Shown in pieces: positions 1 through 5,096 of a DNA stretch of 5,096 nt. This DNA is from Conexibacter sp. (GTDB lineage: Bacteria > Actinomycetota > Thermoleophilia > Solirubrobacterales > Solirubrobacteraceae). The first letter of the stretch is position 1. Each line of letters begins with the position of its first letter. The DNA is taken from positions 1 through 5,096 of the forward strand of contig JAOPZP010000153.1 in the NCBI GenBank assembly GCA_025964055.1, given 5' to 3'. The position numbers and the translations under genes were made by a program. The notes under the pieces were generated by a model, which did not search any database, was not told the DNA's origin, and saw only the letters and a program-made list of their open reading frames with translations.

Positions 1-340
1 CCGGCGGCGACCGCACCTGCGCCAGCACCTGGGCGGCGGCGTGGGGCGCCGCGTGGGCCGACGCGACCTGGTCGGCCAGCTGGAAGACCCCGACGCCCTC
101 CATCGCGGCGGCCATCATCACGCCGGCCAGGCTGGAGCGCGACTCGCGCGCGTGGAGGGTCACCATCGGGTCGCCGGGCACCTCCGCCAGCTCCTCGGCC
201 AGGCTGTCGATCCCGGCCTCGCGCGTGGTGCCGACCGGGTCGCGGCGGAAGCGCGCGCGGAGGTCGGGATCGGCCAGGAGGCGCTCGAGCAGCCGGGCGG
301 CCGCGGTGGTCTCACGCGGTTGCACGGCGCGTCCCGGCAT
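1..340 (-). CDS. Partial protein with Nif11/RiPP-leader-like N-terminus (C-terminus off left edge)
   Basis: Open frame of 113 codons from an ATG at 340 to the window edge with no stop; the rest of the gene lies outside. Residues 13-53 read as a charged amphipathic helix pair with the core LLERLLADPDLRARF (17-31), then RRDP (32-35) and a REAGI..LAEELAE segment (40-53). This resembles Nif11-like RiPP leader regions in outline. From memory, similar N-termini precede cell-wall enzymes in Solirubrobacterales-like bacteria, but that cannot be checked here. Residues 65-70 (RESRSS) lead into a small-residue, weakly hydrophobic stretch (about 71-89, LAGVMMAAAMEGVGVFQLA), followed by an Ala/His-rich linker (93-107). 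There is no N-terminal signal peptide. It overlaps the protease gene by 29 bases, so it is probably co-translated with it and may be its substrate (inference). The start is uncertain: no strong Shine-Dalgarno is visible, and an in-frame GTG at 325 is an alternative. The function of the full protein is unknown. Confidence 0.75.
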   Translation of the reverse strand, partial: MPGRAVQPRETTAAARLLERLLADPDLRARFRRDPVGTTREAGIDSLAEELAEVPGDPMVTLHARESRSSLAGVMMAAAMEGVGVFQLADQVASAHAAPHAAAQVLAQVRSPP

Positions 341-1880
341 CGCGCACCCGATCCAGCAGCGGGCCGCCGAGCGTCATCAGCGCCGGCGTCAGGGCCGCCG
401 CCCAGACCGATGCGAGCATCGCCCACACGACCGGGCCGGGCAGGAACGAGCGCAGCGCCGGCGCGTAGCGCAGCGAGACCACGACCGCGCCCGCCGCCGC
501 GACCACCGACCAGGCGAGCCCGGCCAGCGCGTAGCGGCGCAGGACGGTGGAGCCCGATGCGTCGCCCTGACGGCGCAGCACCTGCTGCAGCTCCACGCGC
601 GCCCGGCGCCGCAACCCCGGCTCCCGGAGCGCGTCGGCGAGCATGTGGTAGCCGTCGCGCTCGATGAACGGGTTGAGGTTCACGAGCGCCCCGACGTACG
701 CGCCGAACGCCAGCTGGAAGCAGACGTCACGCAGCGCCCCGGCGCCCAGCAGGAGGCAGAGCCACGCGAACGTGGCGCCGAGCACGGCGTCCGAGACGGG
801 CCCGGCGGCGCTGACGGCGATCCGCCGGCGGCGCGGCTCGAACCACGCGTCAGACGTGTCGACGAAGACATAGGGGAACACGAGCACGACCTTGAGCCCC
901 GCCCGCCCGGCGCGGCGGCCGAACGCCGCCATCGCCAGCCCGTGCGCGGTCTCGTGCACGGCCGCGACCGCGAGGCGCCCGACGACGAACACGACGCCGC
1001 CCAGCCCGATCCGGTTGGCCACCACGAACGGCGTCCCGTAGCGGCCCACCGTGAGGTACGCGAAGACCAGGATCCCGGTCACGGCGACGGCGCCCAGCAC
1101 GGCCAGCGCGACCGGCGTGAACAGCACCCACCCACCGCGGGCGTAGAGCGCCTCGAGCCGCTCGCCGGCGCCGGGCCACGTCCACTCGCGCGGCGTCAGC
1201 CACCCGCGCTTGGCGGGCGCGGGGTCCGGCTCGGGCTCGCCGTCGCCGGCCAGCAGGCCGCGATCGGCCAGCTCGGTCAGCAGCCCGATCATCCGCGCCG
1301 GCCCCGGCTGGCCCAGCCGGCGCTCCGCCTCGCCCATCAGCTCCTCGACGGTGCGCCGGCCGTCGAGCAGCTCCACGAGCTCGCCCTCGTCGCCCAGCCG
1401 TAGGAACCGGTCGCCGCGCAGGTCGCGCAGGACCCACCGCTGCCGGCCCTCGGCTGCCTCCAGCCGCTTGATCGCGTAGGCGGACCGCAGCCGCGGGCCA
1501 CCGGGCGCCGCGCCCGCGACCGCCAGCGCCGCCGACGCGCCCACCGGCACGACCAGCGTGCGCCGCGACTCGTTCTCGCCCCGCCGGAGCTCGACGACGA
1601 CCTCCTCGTCGCCGAGCCGCAGCCGCGCGCCGTCGTGCAGCGCGACCGGGTCGGTGACCCGCGCGCCGTCGACCCACGTGCCGTATCGCGACCCCGCGTC
1701 CTGGACCACCAGCGCGTCGCCGACGACCGTCAGCCGCACGTGCCGGCGCGACACGCTGGGACCGGTCAGGCGGACCGTGCTGCTCGCGGAGCGCCCGATC
1801 GTCGTCGTCCCGAGCACGGGGACGCGCGTCCGGTCGGCGAGCACCAGGTCGTAGCCCGGATGGACCGCGCGGGCGACCAT
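312..1880 (-). CDS. FHA - PqqD-like (RRE) - M50 site-2-type membrane metalloprotease fusion
   Basis: A 522-residue protein with three visible parts. Residues 10-100 are an FHA domain (phosphothreonine-peptide reader) with IGRS at 28-31, SRRH at 44-47 and YGTWVDG at 66-72; the Asn usual before the GT is Tyr66. Residues about 135-212 match a PqqD-like/RiPP recognition element: WVLRDLRGDRFLRLG, then a helix with LLDGRRTVEEL and a C-terminal helix ending LADRGLLAG. Residues about 250-505 are a polytopic M50 peptidase: HETAH at 309-313 is the HExxH zinc motif, and NPFIERDG at 403-410 supplies the second motif with Asp409 as probable third ligand. Hydrophobic segments lie near 251-276, 291-308, 356-380, 386-402, 451-470 and 484-504. 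All catalytic residues are present, so it is predicted active in the membrane. It starts 6 bases after the GH26 stop, with GAGGG just upstream overlapping that stop. PqqD-like plus M50 is a known pairing in peptide-maturation proteases; the added FHA suggests Ser/Thr-kinase control. The substrate is unknown; the overlapping downstream gene is the first candidate. Confidence 0.92.
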   Translation of the reverse strand: MVARAVHPGYDLVLADRTRVPVLGTTTIGRSASSTVRLTGPSVSRRHVRLTVVGDALVVQDAGSRYGTWVDGARVTDPVALHDGARLRLGDEEVVVELRRGENESRRTLVVPVGASAALAVAGAAPGGPRLRSAYAIKRLEAAEGRQRWVLRDLRGDRFLRLGDEGELVELLDGRRTVEELMGEAERRLGQPGPARMIGLLTELADRGLLAGDGEPEPDPAPAKRGWLTPREWTWPGAGERLEALYARGGWVLFTPVALAVLGAVAVTGILVFAYLTVGRYGTPFVVANRIGLGGVVFVVGRLAVAAVHETAHGLAMAAFGRRAGRAGLKVVLVFPYVFVDTSDAWFEPRRRRIAVSAAGPVSDAVLGATFAWLCLLLGAGALRDVCFQLAFGAYVGALVNLNPFIERDGYHMLADALREPGLRRRARVELQQVLRRQGDASGSTVLRRYALAGLAWSVVAAAGAVVVSLRYAPALRSFLPGPVVWAMLASVWAAALTPALMTLGGPLLDRVRDAGTRRATA

Positions 1881-1886
1881 CTGCCC

Positions 1887-2891
1887 TCACCGCCAGCCGT
1901 CGCGGATGATCCCGCGCAGCTGCGCGGCGGCCGCCGGATCGCGCTGGACGTCCCAGTCCAGGCGGCCGGCCATCGTGCGCATCTGCGCGGTCCCGCGGCT
2001 GGGCAGCTGGGACCACGCCACCGCGGTGATCCACGGCATGCCGCGCAACATGGTGCGGAACTCGCGCAGCCATGCGACGCGCCCGGCGTAGTCGGTGTTG
2101 GTCTCCGCCAGCATCACCGGCTTGCCGAACGACCATCGCAGCGTGCGCAGCCGTGGCGCGAAGCGCGGCACCGGGTAGCTCTTGCGCCCGCCGAAGTCGA
2201 TGACGGTTGAGCCGACCGCGTCGACCCAGGGCGCCCCGGGCCAGTACCGGCGCAGCGAGCTGCGCCACACGTTCTCCGGCAGGTACAGGTTCGGGTTCGC
2301 CGACCACACGAACCGCGCGTTCGGGGCGATCGACCGCACCAGCCCGACCACGTGGCGCCAGGCGCGCCGGTAGGCCACCGGCCCGTGCGACCACGGGTAC
2401 CAGGTGCCGTTCATCTCGTGCGCGTAGCGCAGCCACACCACGCCGTGGAACCGCGCCAGCCCGTGCGCGAAGCGCCGGATGTAGTCGTCCTGCCCTCCGG
2501 CGGCGATCTCCGCGTTGCGGTAGCCGGGCTGGGGGAGGTACTGCAGCGTGATCCCGAGGCCGGCCGGGATCGGCTCCCACGGCTCCCACGACACGAACGC
2601 CTGCCGCAGGCCCAGGCGCTCGGTGGCGTCCAGGAACTGGTCGAGCGTCCGGTTGCGCGAGAACGCCTCGAACTTGGCCGTCATCTGCGGGGCGGCGCCG
2701 ATCGCCTGCGCCCAGTGCTGCAGGTGCCAGGGGTCGACGTAGACGCCGAACGTGCGCGCTGCCGCGTGCGGCGCAGGGGCCGCCGCCGAGCCCTCGTCCT
2801 CGTGCAGGACGCCCATCGCCGGAAGCGTGAGCGCGACCAGGATGATCAGCGTCACGACGCTAGTGAGCAGATTCGACGCATGGAGCCTCAT
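1887..2891 (-). CDS. Membrane-anchored or secreted GH26-family glycosidase (beta-mannanase-like)
   Basis: A 334-residue protein. Residues 8-29 are a strongly hydrophobic segment after a short basic N-terminus, acting as a signal peptide or single membrane anchor; an acidic, Ala/Pro-rich linker follows to about 46. The catalytic domain spans about 47-334. RYAHEMNGTWYPW (155-167) is the GH26 acid/base signature with Glu159, and KPVMLAETN (257-265) carries the probable nucleophile Glu263. WSANPN (196-201) and the YWPG..WVDAVG segment (216-227) also follow GH26 order. The enzyme should hydrolyse a beta-linked polysaccharide outside the membrane; known GH26 activities include beta-1,4-mannan and mixed-linkage glucan, and the substrate here cannot be read from sequence. 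Its start overlaps the end of the glycosyltransferase gene by 32 bases, and a GGGAGG lies 6 bases upstream of the ATG, inside that gene, supporting this start and translational coupling. Likely role: trimming or releasing the polymer made by the upstream synthase (inference). Confidence 0.9.
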   Translation of the reverse strand: MRLHASNLLTSVVTLIILVALTLPAMGVLHEDEGSAAAPAPHAAARTFGVYVDPWHLQHWAQAIGAAPQMTAKFEAFSRNRTLDQFLDATERLGLRQAFVSWEPWEPIPAGLGITLQYLPQPGYRNAEIAAGGQDDYIRRFAHGLARFHGVVWLRYAHEMNGTWYPWSHGPVAYRRAWRHVVGLVRSIAPNARFVWSANPNLYLPENVWRSSLRRYWPGAPWVDAVGSTVIDFGGRKSYPVPRFAPRLRTLRWSFGKPVMLAETNTDYAGRVAWLREFRTMLRGMPWITAVAWSQLPSRGTAQMRTMAGRLDWDVQRDPAAAAQLRGIIRDGWR

Positions 2892-4107
2892 GCGGTGCCT
2901 CCCAGACGAGGTGCGCCGAGCGCGTGGCCCAGCTCTGGTGCAGCATGGTCGCGAAGGCGACGATCCGGAGCGGGACCATCACGAACGTGAGCTGCAGGAC
3001 GAAGAGCGGCAGGCGCGCGAGGTCGGCCGGCCGGCGGCGGAAGTGCGGCACCTGCCGCAGCCCGATGCTGGTGAGCATCCCGAGGTAGCCCAGCGGGATC
3101 TCCACCTGGAGGCTCCAGCCGGTCGGGCCACCGTCGCCGCGCACGGCGTGCGCGCCCGCGACGGCCAGCACCGCGTAGAGCGCGAACGGCGTGACGATGT
3201 CGGTCACGAAGCAGACCAGCGCCGCCGGCCGGCGCCACAGCCAGCGCAGGCTGAGCAGCGTCTCGCGCTGGCTGGAGCGGCCCCACCGCAGCTGCTGGCG
3301 CCAGAACGTCGGCCAGTCGCTCGGCGCGTCGGTCGTCACGTGCGCGGTCGACTGGTACACCGTCCGCCAGCCGTTGCGCAGCAGCTCGTTGGTCAGCACG
3401 CGGTCGTCGCCGACGGCCTGCGCGACGCCGAGCACCCTCTGGCTGACCAGCCGCTCGACGGCGGGCTCGAACGCCGTGCGGCGGTAGGCGATCGTCCGGC
3501 CCGCGAGGCACCCGACCTGCCCGAACACCGACTGCGCCGGCACGACCAGGTGGTAGCGGACGTCCTCGATCCAGTCGGCCAGGCGCCGCACCGCGTTGTC
3601 GTCGGCGTCGAAGATCGCCTGGCGCGGCGTCACCCCGCCGACGCGCTCGTCGGTGAACGGGCGCAACAGCTCCTGGAGCGTGTCGGGCTCCCAGACGGTG
3701 TCGGAATCGAGGACCAGCACGACGTCGGTGCCGGGCTCGCCTGCGTGCAGTCCGGCTGCGATCGCCGCGCGCTTGCCCGACTTCGGGATCCGGAGCACGC
3801 GATCGGCGTACTCGCTCGCGACCCCCGCCAGGTGCTCATCCCCGCCGTCGACGACGGCCACGATCTCGGTGGGGTCGTTGGCGCAGACGCTGTCCAGCAC
3901 GCGCCGGAACAGCGGCTCCGGCTCGCGGTAGACCGGCACGATGACCGTGGTCGTCAGGTCGCCCGGCTCGTCGGTCGCCGGCCGGTAGCAGCGGGCCGCC
4001 AGCGCCTTGGCGGCCCACAGCGCCCACACGTAGCCGAAGAACACCAGGAACGGCGTGACCGGCGCACCGCGGACGGCGTCGTGGCTGTCGGTGAAGAACG
4101 TGAACAT
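2860..4107 (-). CDS. Processive family 2 glycosyltransferase, hyaluronan synthase/NodC-like
   Basis: A 415-residue inner-membrane GT2 enzyme. One N-terminal membrane segment (about 18-38) is followed by the cytosolic GT-A domain: TTTVIVPVYRE (52-62), VVDGG with Asp87, SGKR (110-113), the metal-binding DSD (134-136), GDDRVLTNE with catalytic-type Asp234/Asp235 (233-241), and QQLRW (271-275), the Q/RxxRW motif of processive synthases. C-terminal hydrophobic stretches lie near 295-317, 333-350 and 366-390. The GDDR.LTN wording is closest to hyaluronan synthase and NodC rather than plant-type cellulose synthases. It should polymerise a nucleotide-sugar into a beta-linked chain and export it; the sugar cannot be assigned. 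An in-frame TGA lies four codons before the ATG (TGA GCG CGG TCC ATG), so no longer start exists. No good Shine-Dalgarno precedes it. It is the first gene of the minus-strand operon and overlaps the GH26 gene, an arrangement seen in exopolysaccharide loci. Confidence 0.92.
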   Translation of the reverse strand: MFTFFTDSHDAVRGAPVTPFLVFFGYVWALWAAKALAARCYRPATDEPGDLTTTVIVPVYREPEPLFRRVLDSVCANDPTEIVAVVDGGDEHLAGVASEYADRVLRIPKSGKRAAIAAGLHAGEPGTDVVLVLDSDTVWEPDTLQELLRPFTDERVGGVTPRQAIFDADDNAVRRLADWIEDVRYHLVVPAQSVFGQVGCLAGRTIAYRRTAFEPAVERLVSQRVLGVAQAVGDDRVLTNELLRNGWRTVYQSTAHVTTDAPSDWPTFWRQQLRWGRSSQRETLLSLRWLWRRPAALVCFVTDIVTPFALYAVLAVAGAHAVRGDGGPTGWSLQVEIPLGYLGMLTSIGLRQVPHFRRRPADLARLPLFVLQLTFVMVPLRIVAFATMLHQSWATRSAHLVWEAPHEAPCVESAH

Positions 4108-4308
4108 GGACCGCGCTCATCGCAGGGAACCGCCCGGACGCCCTGCTCGCAACAGCCGCGTGCGCTCGGGTGAGCGCGTGCACGCATCACCCCGGCCGCT
4201 GATCGATCCGGGCGTTCACTCGAACGGCGGCCGGTGTTGTGGGTCGGTCCATCCGGCGTTCTCTTTGCGGGTGTCGTGCCAACCAGAACGTCCGCCCTGG
4301 AGGACCAC
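4108..4308. promoter_or_regulatory. Divergent intergenic region with several short dyads
   Basis: These 201 bases separate two divergently oriented gene starts and must hold both promoters, barring distant ones. No convincing -35/-10 pair could be read on either strand. Visible symmetric elements are GCGCTC-GGGT-GAGCGC (4162-4177), the perfect palindrome GCGTGCACGC (4176-4185), GATCGATC (4201-4208) and CGTTC-ACTC-GAACG (4213-4226). Short palindromes are common by chance in GC-rich DNA, so operator function is only a possibility. Confidence 0.5.
4299..4303 (+). promoter_or_regulatory. Ribosome binding site (GGAGG) of the surface-protein gene
   Basis: A perfect GGAGG ends 5 bases before the ATG at 4309. 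It decides the start: the in-frame GTG at 4234 would add 25 residues lacking signal-peptide character in front of a good signal peptide and has no comparable site. Confidence 0.85.
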
Positions 4309-4902
4309 ATGCACCACCGTTCCAAGATGTTCCTGTCCGCCGTGCCCCTCGTCGTCGCGCTGGCCACCGCGCCTGCGGCGATGGCCGGGCTCAACAACTG
4401 CAGCACCGGTGACAGCGGCTGCCAGCCGACGACCGTCACGGTCGTCACCCCGCCGCCGCCCCCCGTCACCGTGACCGAGCCGGCGCCCCCGCCGGTGACC
4501 GTCGACACGCCGGCGCCGCCGCCCGTCACCGTCACGGCGCCGGCTCCCGCGGCGGCACCGGCACCGGCGGCTCCCGCGCCCTCGACGTTCAAGGGCTCGA
4601 GCGGCTCCGGCACCAGCCACACCAAGAAGGCGTCGTCGCACAAGCCCGCCGCCAAGAAGGTGGTGCACGCGCCGATCGTCCACTCCGTGGTCGCCAAGCC
4701 CGAGGTGGCCGAGACGACCGTCGCCGCCAAGCCGGTCCAGGCCACGATCGTGCCGCAGGGCGGCGTGCAGGCCGGCGCCGGCGGGACCGCCGACGTCGGC
4801 GGCCCCTCGAGCGCTCTGCCGCTCGGCCTCGCCGGCGGCTCGCTGCTGCTGCTGATCGGCGCGGCCGGCATGCTCACGGCGGTGCGCCGCCGGGGTTCGT
4901 GA
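4309..4902 (+). CDS. Secreted Pro/Val/Thr-repeat surface protein with C-terminal membrane anchor
   Basis: A 197-residue protein of cell-surface design. Residues 1-26 form a signal peptide: basic start (HHRSK), hydrophobic core (8-21) and AMA before a predicted cut at 26/27. Just after it are two cysteines (31 and 38, CSTGDSGC) that could form a small disulfide loop. Residues 50-79 are three exact-length ten-residue repeats of the form PPPVTVxxPA; Ala/Pro (80-91) and Lys/His/Ser-rich (104-125) low-complexity segments follow. PQGGVQAGAGGTADVGG (149-165) is a Gly-rich stretch before a hydrophobic segment (about 170-192) and a basic tail RRRGS. This is the tripartite layout of a sortase substrate or a simple C-terminal anchor, but no LPxTG or LAxTG is present. 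The Gly-rich stretch resembles, from memory, sequences in actinobacterial proteins encoded beside class F sortases. The next ORF starts inside this stop codon. Likely role: a wall-spanning or stalk-like surface protein; the exact function is unknown. Confidence 0.85.
   Translation: MHHRSKMFLSAVPLVVALATAPAAMAGLNNCSTGDSGCQPTTVTVVTPPPPPVTVTEPAPPPVTVDTPAPPPVTVTAPAPAAAPAPAAPAPSTFKGSSGSGTSHTKKASSHKPAAKKVVHAPIVHSVVAKPEVAETTVAAKPVQATIVPQGGVQAGAGGTADVGGPSSALPLGLAGGSLLLLIGAAGMLTAVRRRGS
4456..4545 (+). repeat. Three tandem 30-base units encoding PPPVTVxxPA
   Basis: Three consecutive in-frame units encode PPPVTVTEPA, PPPVTVDTPA and PPPVTVTAPA. Synonymous positions differ between units (gtcaccgtg, gtgaccgtc, gtcaccgtc). 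The repeat therefore seems held at protein level rather than being a very recent duplication. Such Pro-rich repeats usually form extended wall-spanning stalks. Confidence 0.85.
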
Positions 4903-5096
4903 GGCCTCGCAGCCCCCTGCTGCCGTACCGGGAGCGCCGCCATCCGGCGGCGCTCCTCGGTGTGGTGTCCGTCGTCGGCGCCGGCCTCCTGGCGGGCGCC
5001 GCCTTCGGCCTGGCCGACGACGGGCCGCGCTCGAGCGTCCCGCGGCCGGTGCGCCTGGTGGTTCTGCCGGGACCGTCGCAGGCAGCGGCCGACCCC
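4899..5096 (+). CDS. Partial membrane-anchored protein, candidate class F-type sortase (C-terminus off right edge)
   Basis: Open frame of 66 codons to the window edge, starting with a GTG that overlaps the upstream stop (GTGA, 4-base overlap), a typical coupled start. The N-terminus is short and basic (VRPRSPLLPYRERRHP), followed by one hydrophobic segment (about 17-40, AALLGVVSVVGAGLLAGAAFGL), an acidic DD, and then a Pro/Arg-rich linker with RPVRLVVLPGPSQAAADP at the edge. This N-in, single-anchor layout suits an extracytoplasmic enzyme tethered to the membrane. Its place directly after a gene with a sortase-substrate layout makes a class F sortase the leading guess. No catalytic His, Cys or Arg motif is within the window, so identity is inference. 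Another membrane-anchored wall protein is equally compatible with the residues seen. The ATG-less start and GC-rich reading frame fit the neighbours. Confidence 0.65.
   Translation, partial: MRPRSPLLPYRERRHPAALLGVVSVVGAGLLAGAAFGLADDGPRSSVPRPVRLVVLPGPSQAAADP
4931..4956 (+). terminator. Perfect 11-bp hairpin at the gene junction (possible attenuator)
   Basis: GGAGCGCCGCC (4931-4941), loop ATCC, GGCGGCGCTCC (4946-4956): all 11 pairs match. It lies 28 bases after the surface-protein stop and inside the first 20 codons of the downstream ORF. It has no T-run after it, so it is not a classical intrinsic terminator. Rho-independent termination without a U-tract, partial attenuation, mRNA 3'-end protection or chance coding symmetry are all possible. 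Confidence 0.45.

Noticed and set aside
225..1403. Long plus-strand open frame (392 codons) opposite the protease gene
   Set aside because: Its product is Arg/Ala/His-rich with no domain logic and lies antisense to a gene with clear FHA, PqqD-like and M50 motifs; long antisense frames are expected at this GC content.
850..2589. 579-codon minus-strand frame spanning the GH26 and protease genes
   Set aside because: It is the shifted frame of two genes with intact catalytic motifs; the product is Arg/Ala/Gly-rich and carries no recognisable domain.
4125..4147. GGGAAC (4125-4130) as an ECF sigma-factor -35 element
   Set aside because: No matching CGTC-like -10 element sits 16-17 bases downstream, so the match is most likely chance.
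2752..4173. Long plus-strand open frame (473 codons) opposite the glycosyltransferase
   Set aside because: Low-complexity Arg/Ala/Val composition antisense to a complete GT2 gene; no start signal or motif supports it.
4234..4308. GTG at 4234 as an upstream start for the surface protein
   Set aside because: It would bury a good signal peptide behind 25 unremarkable residues; the ATG at 4309 has a perfect GGAGG 5 bases upstream.
4816..4902. LPxTG-type sorting motif at the surface protein C-terminus
   Set aside because: The only near match is ALPLGLAGG at the start of the hydrophobic segment; it lacks the Thr-Gly cut site, so a canonical motif was not called.
3954..4943. Minus-strand frame antisense to the surface-protein gene with TVTGGG-type repeats
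   Set aside because: The repeats are the reverse-complement image of the plus-strand PPPVTV repeat; it also runs across the divergent promoter region into the GT2 gene in another frame.

Overview
The window is uniformly very GC-rich. Its genes are tightly packed and overlapping, third codon positions are dominated by G/C, and there is a GTG start inside a stop codon. These traits, plus the protein families present, point to a high-GC Gram-positive (Actinomycetota). The Thermoleophilia/Solirubrobacterales group is my best guess from family resemblance alone; no marker gene in the window proves it. No tRNA, rRNA, CRISPR array or insertion sequence is visible.

Layout. Four genes on the minus strand run right to left as one apparent operon: a hyaluronan-synthase/NodC-like processive glycosyltransferase (4107-2860), a membrane-anchored or secreted GH26-type glycosidase (2891-1887), a fused FHA - PqqD-like - M50 membrane metalloprotease (1880-312), and the start of a further gene that runs off the left edge (340-1). 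Junctions are a 32-base overlap, a 6-base gap and a 29-base overlap, so translational coupling is likely. A 201-base divergent intergenic region (4108-4308) with several small dyads separates this operon from a plus-strand pair. The pair is a short secreted, Pro/Val/Thr-repeat surface protein (4309-4902) and an ORF overlapping its stop by 4 bases that runs off the right edge (4899-5096). The second ORF looks like the N-terminus of a membrane-anchored enzyme, possibly a class F-type sortase.

How the genes may work together. All recognisable products act at or outside the membrane. The glycosyltransferase and GH26 enzyme form a synthase/hydrolase pair typical in outline of exopolysaccharide loci. 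The most unusual part is the protease. It joins a phosphothreonine-reader fold (FHA), a peptide-recognition fold of the PqqD/RRE type, and an intramembrane zinc protease. The next gene starts with a helical 'LLERLLADPDLRARF' segment reminiscent of Nif11-type RiPP leaders, followed by a small-residue, weakly hydrophobic stretch. This suggests a candidate leader-guided, possibly phosphorylation-gated proteolytic maturation system next to an exopolysaccharide synthase. That link is inference. The domain architecture and gene order are directly visible in the sequence.
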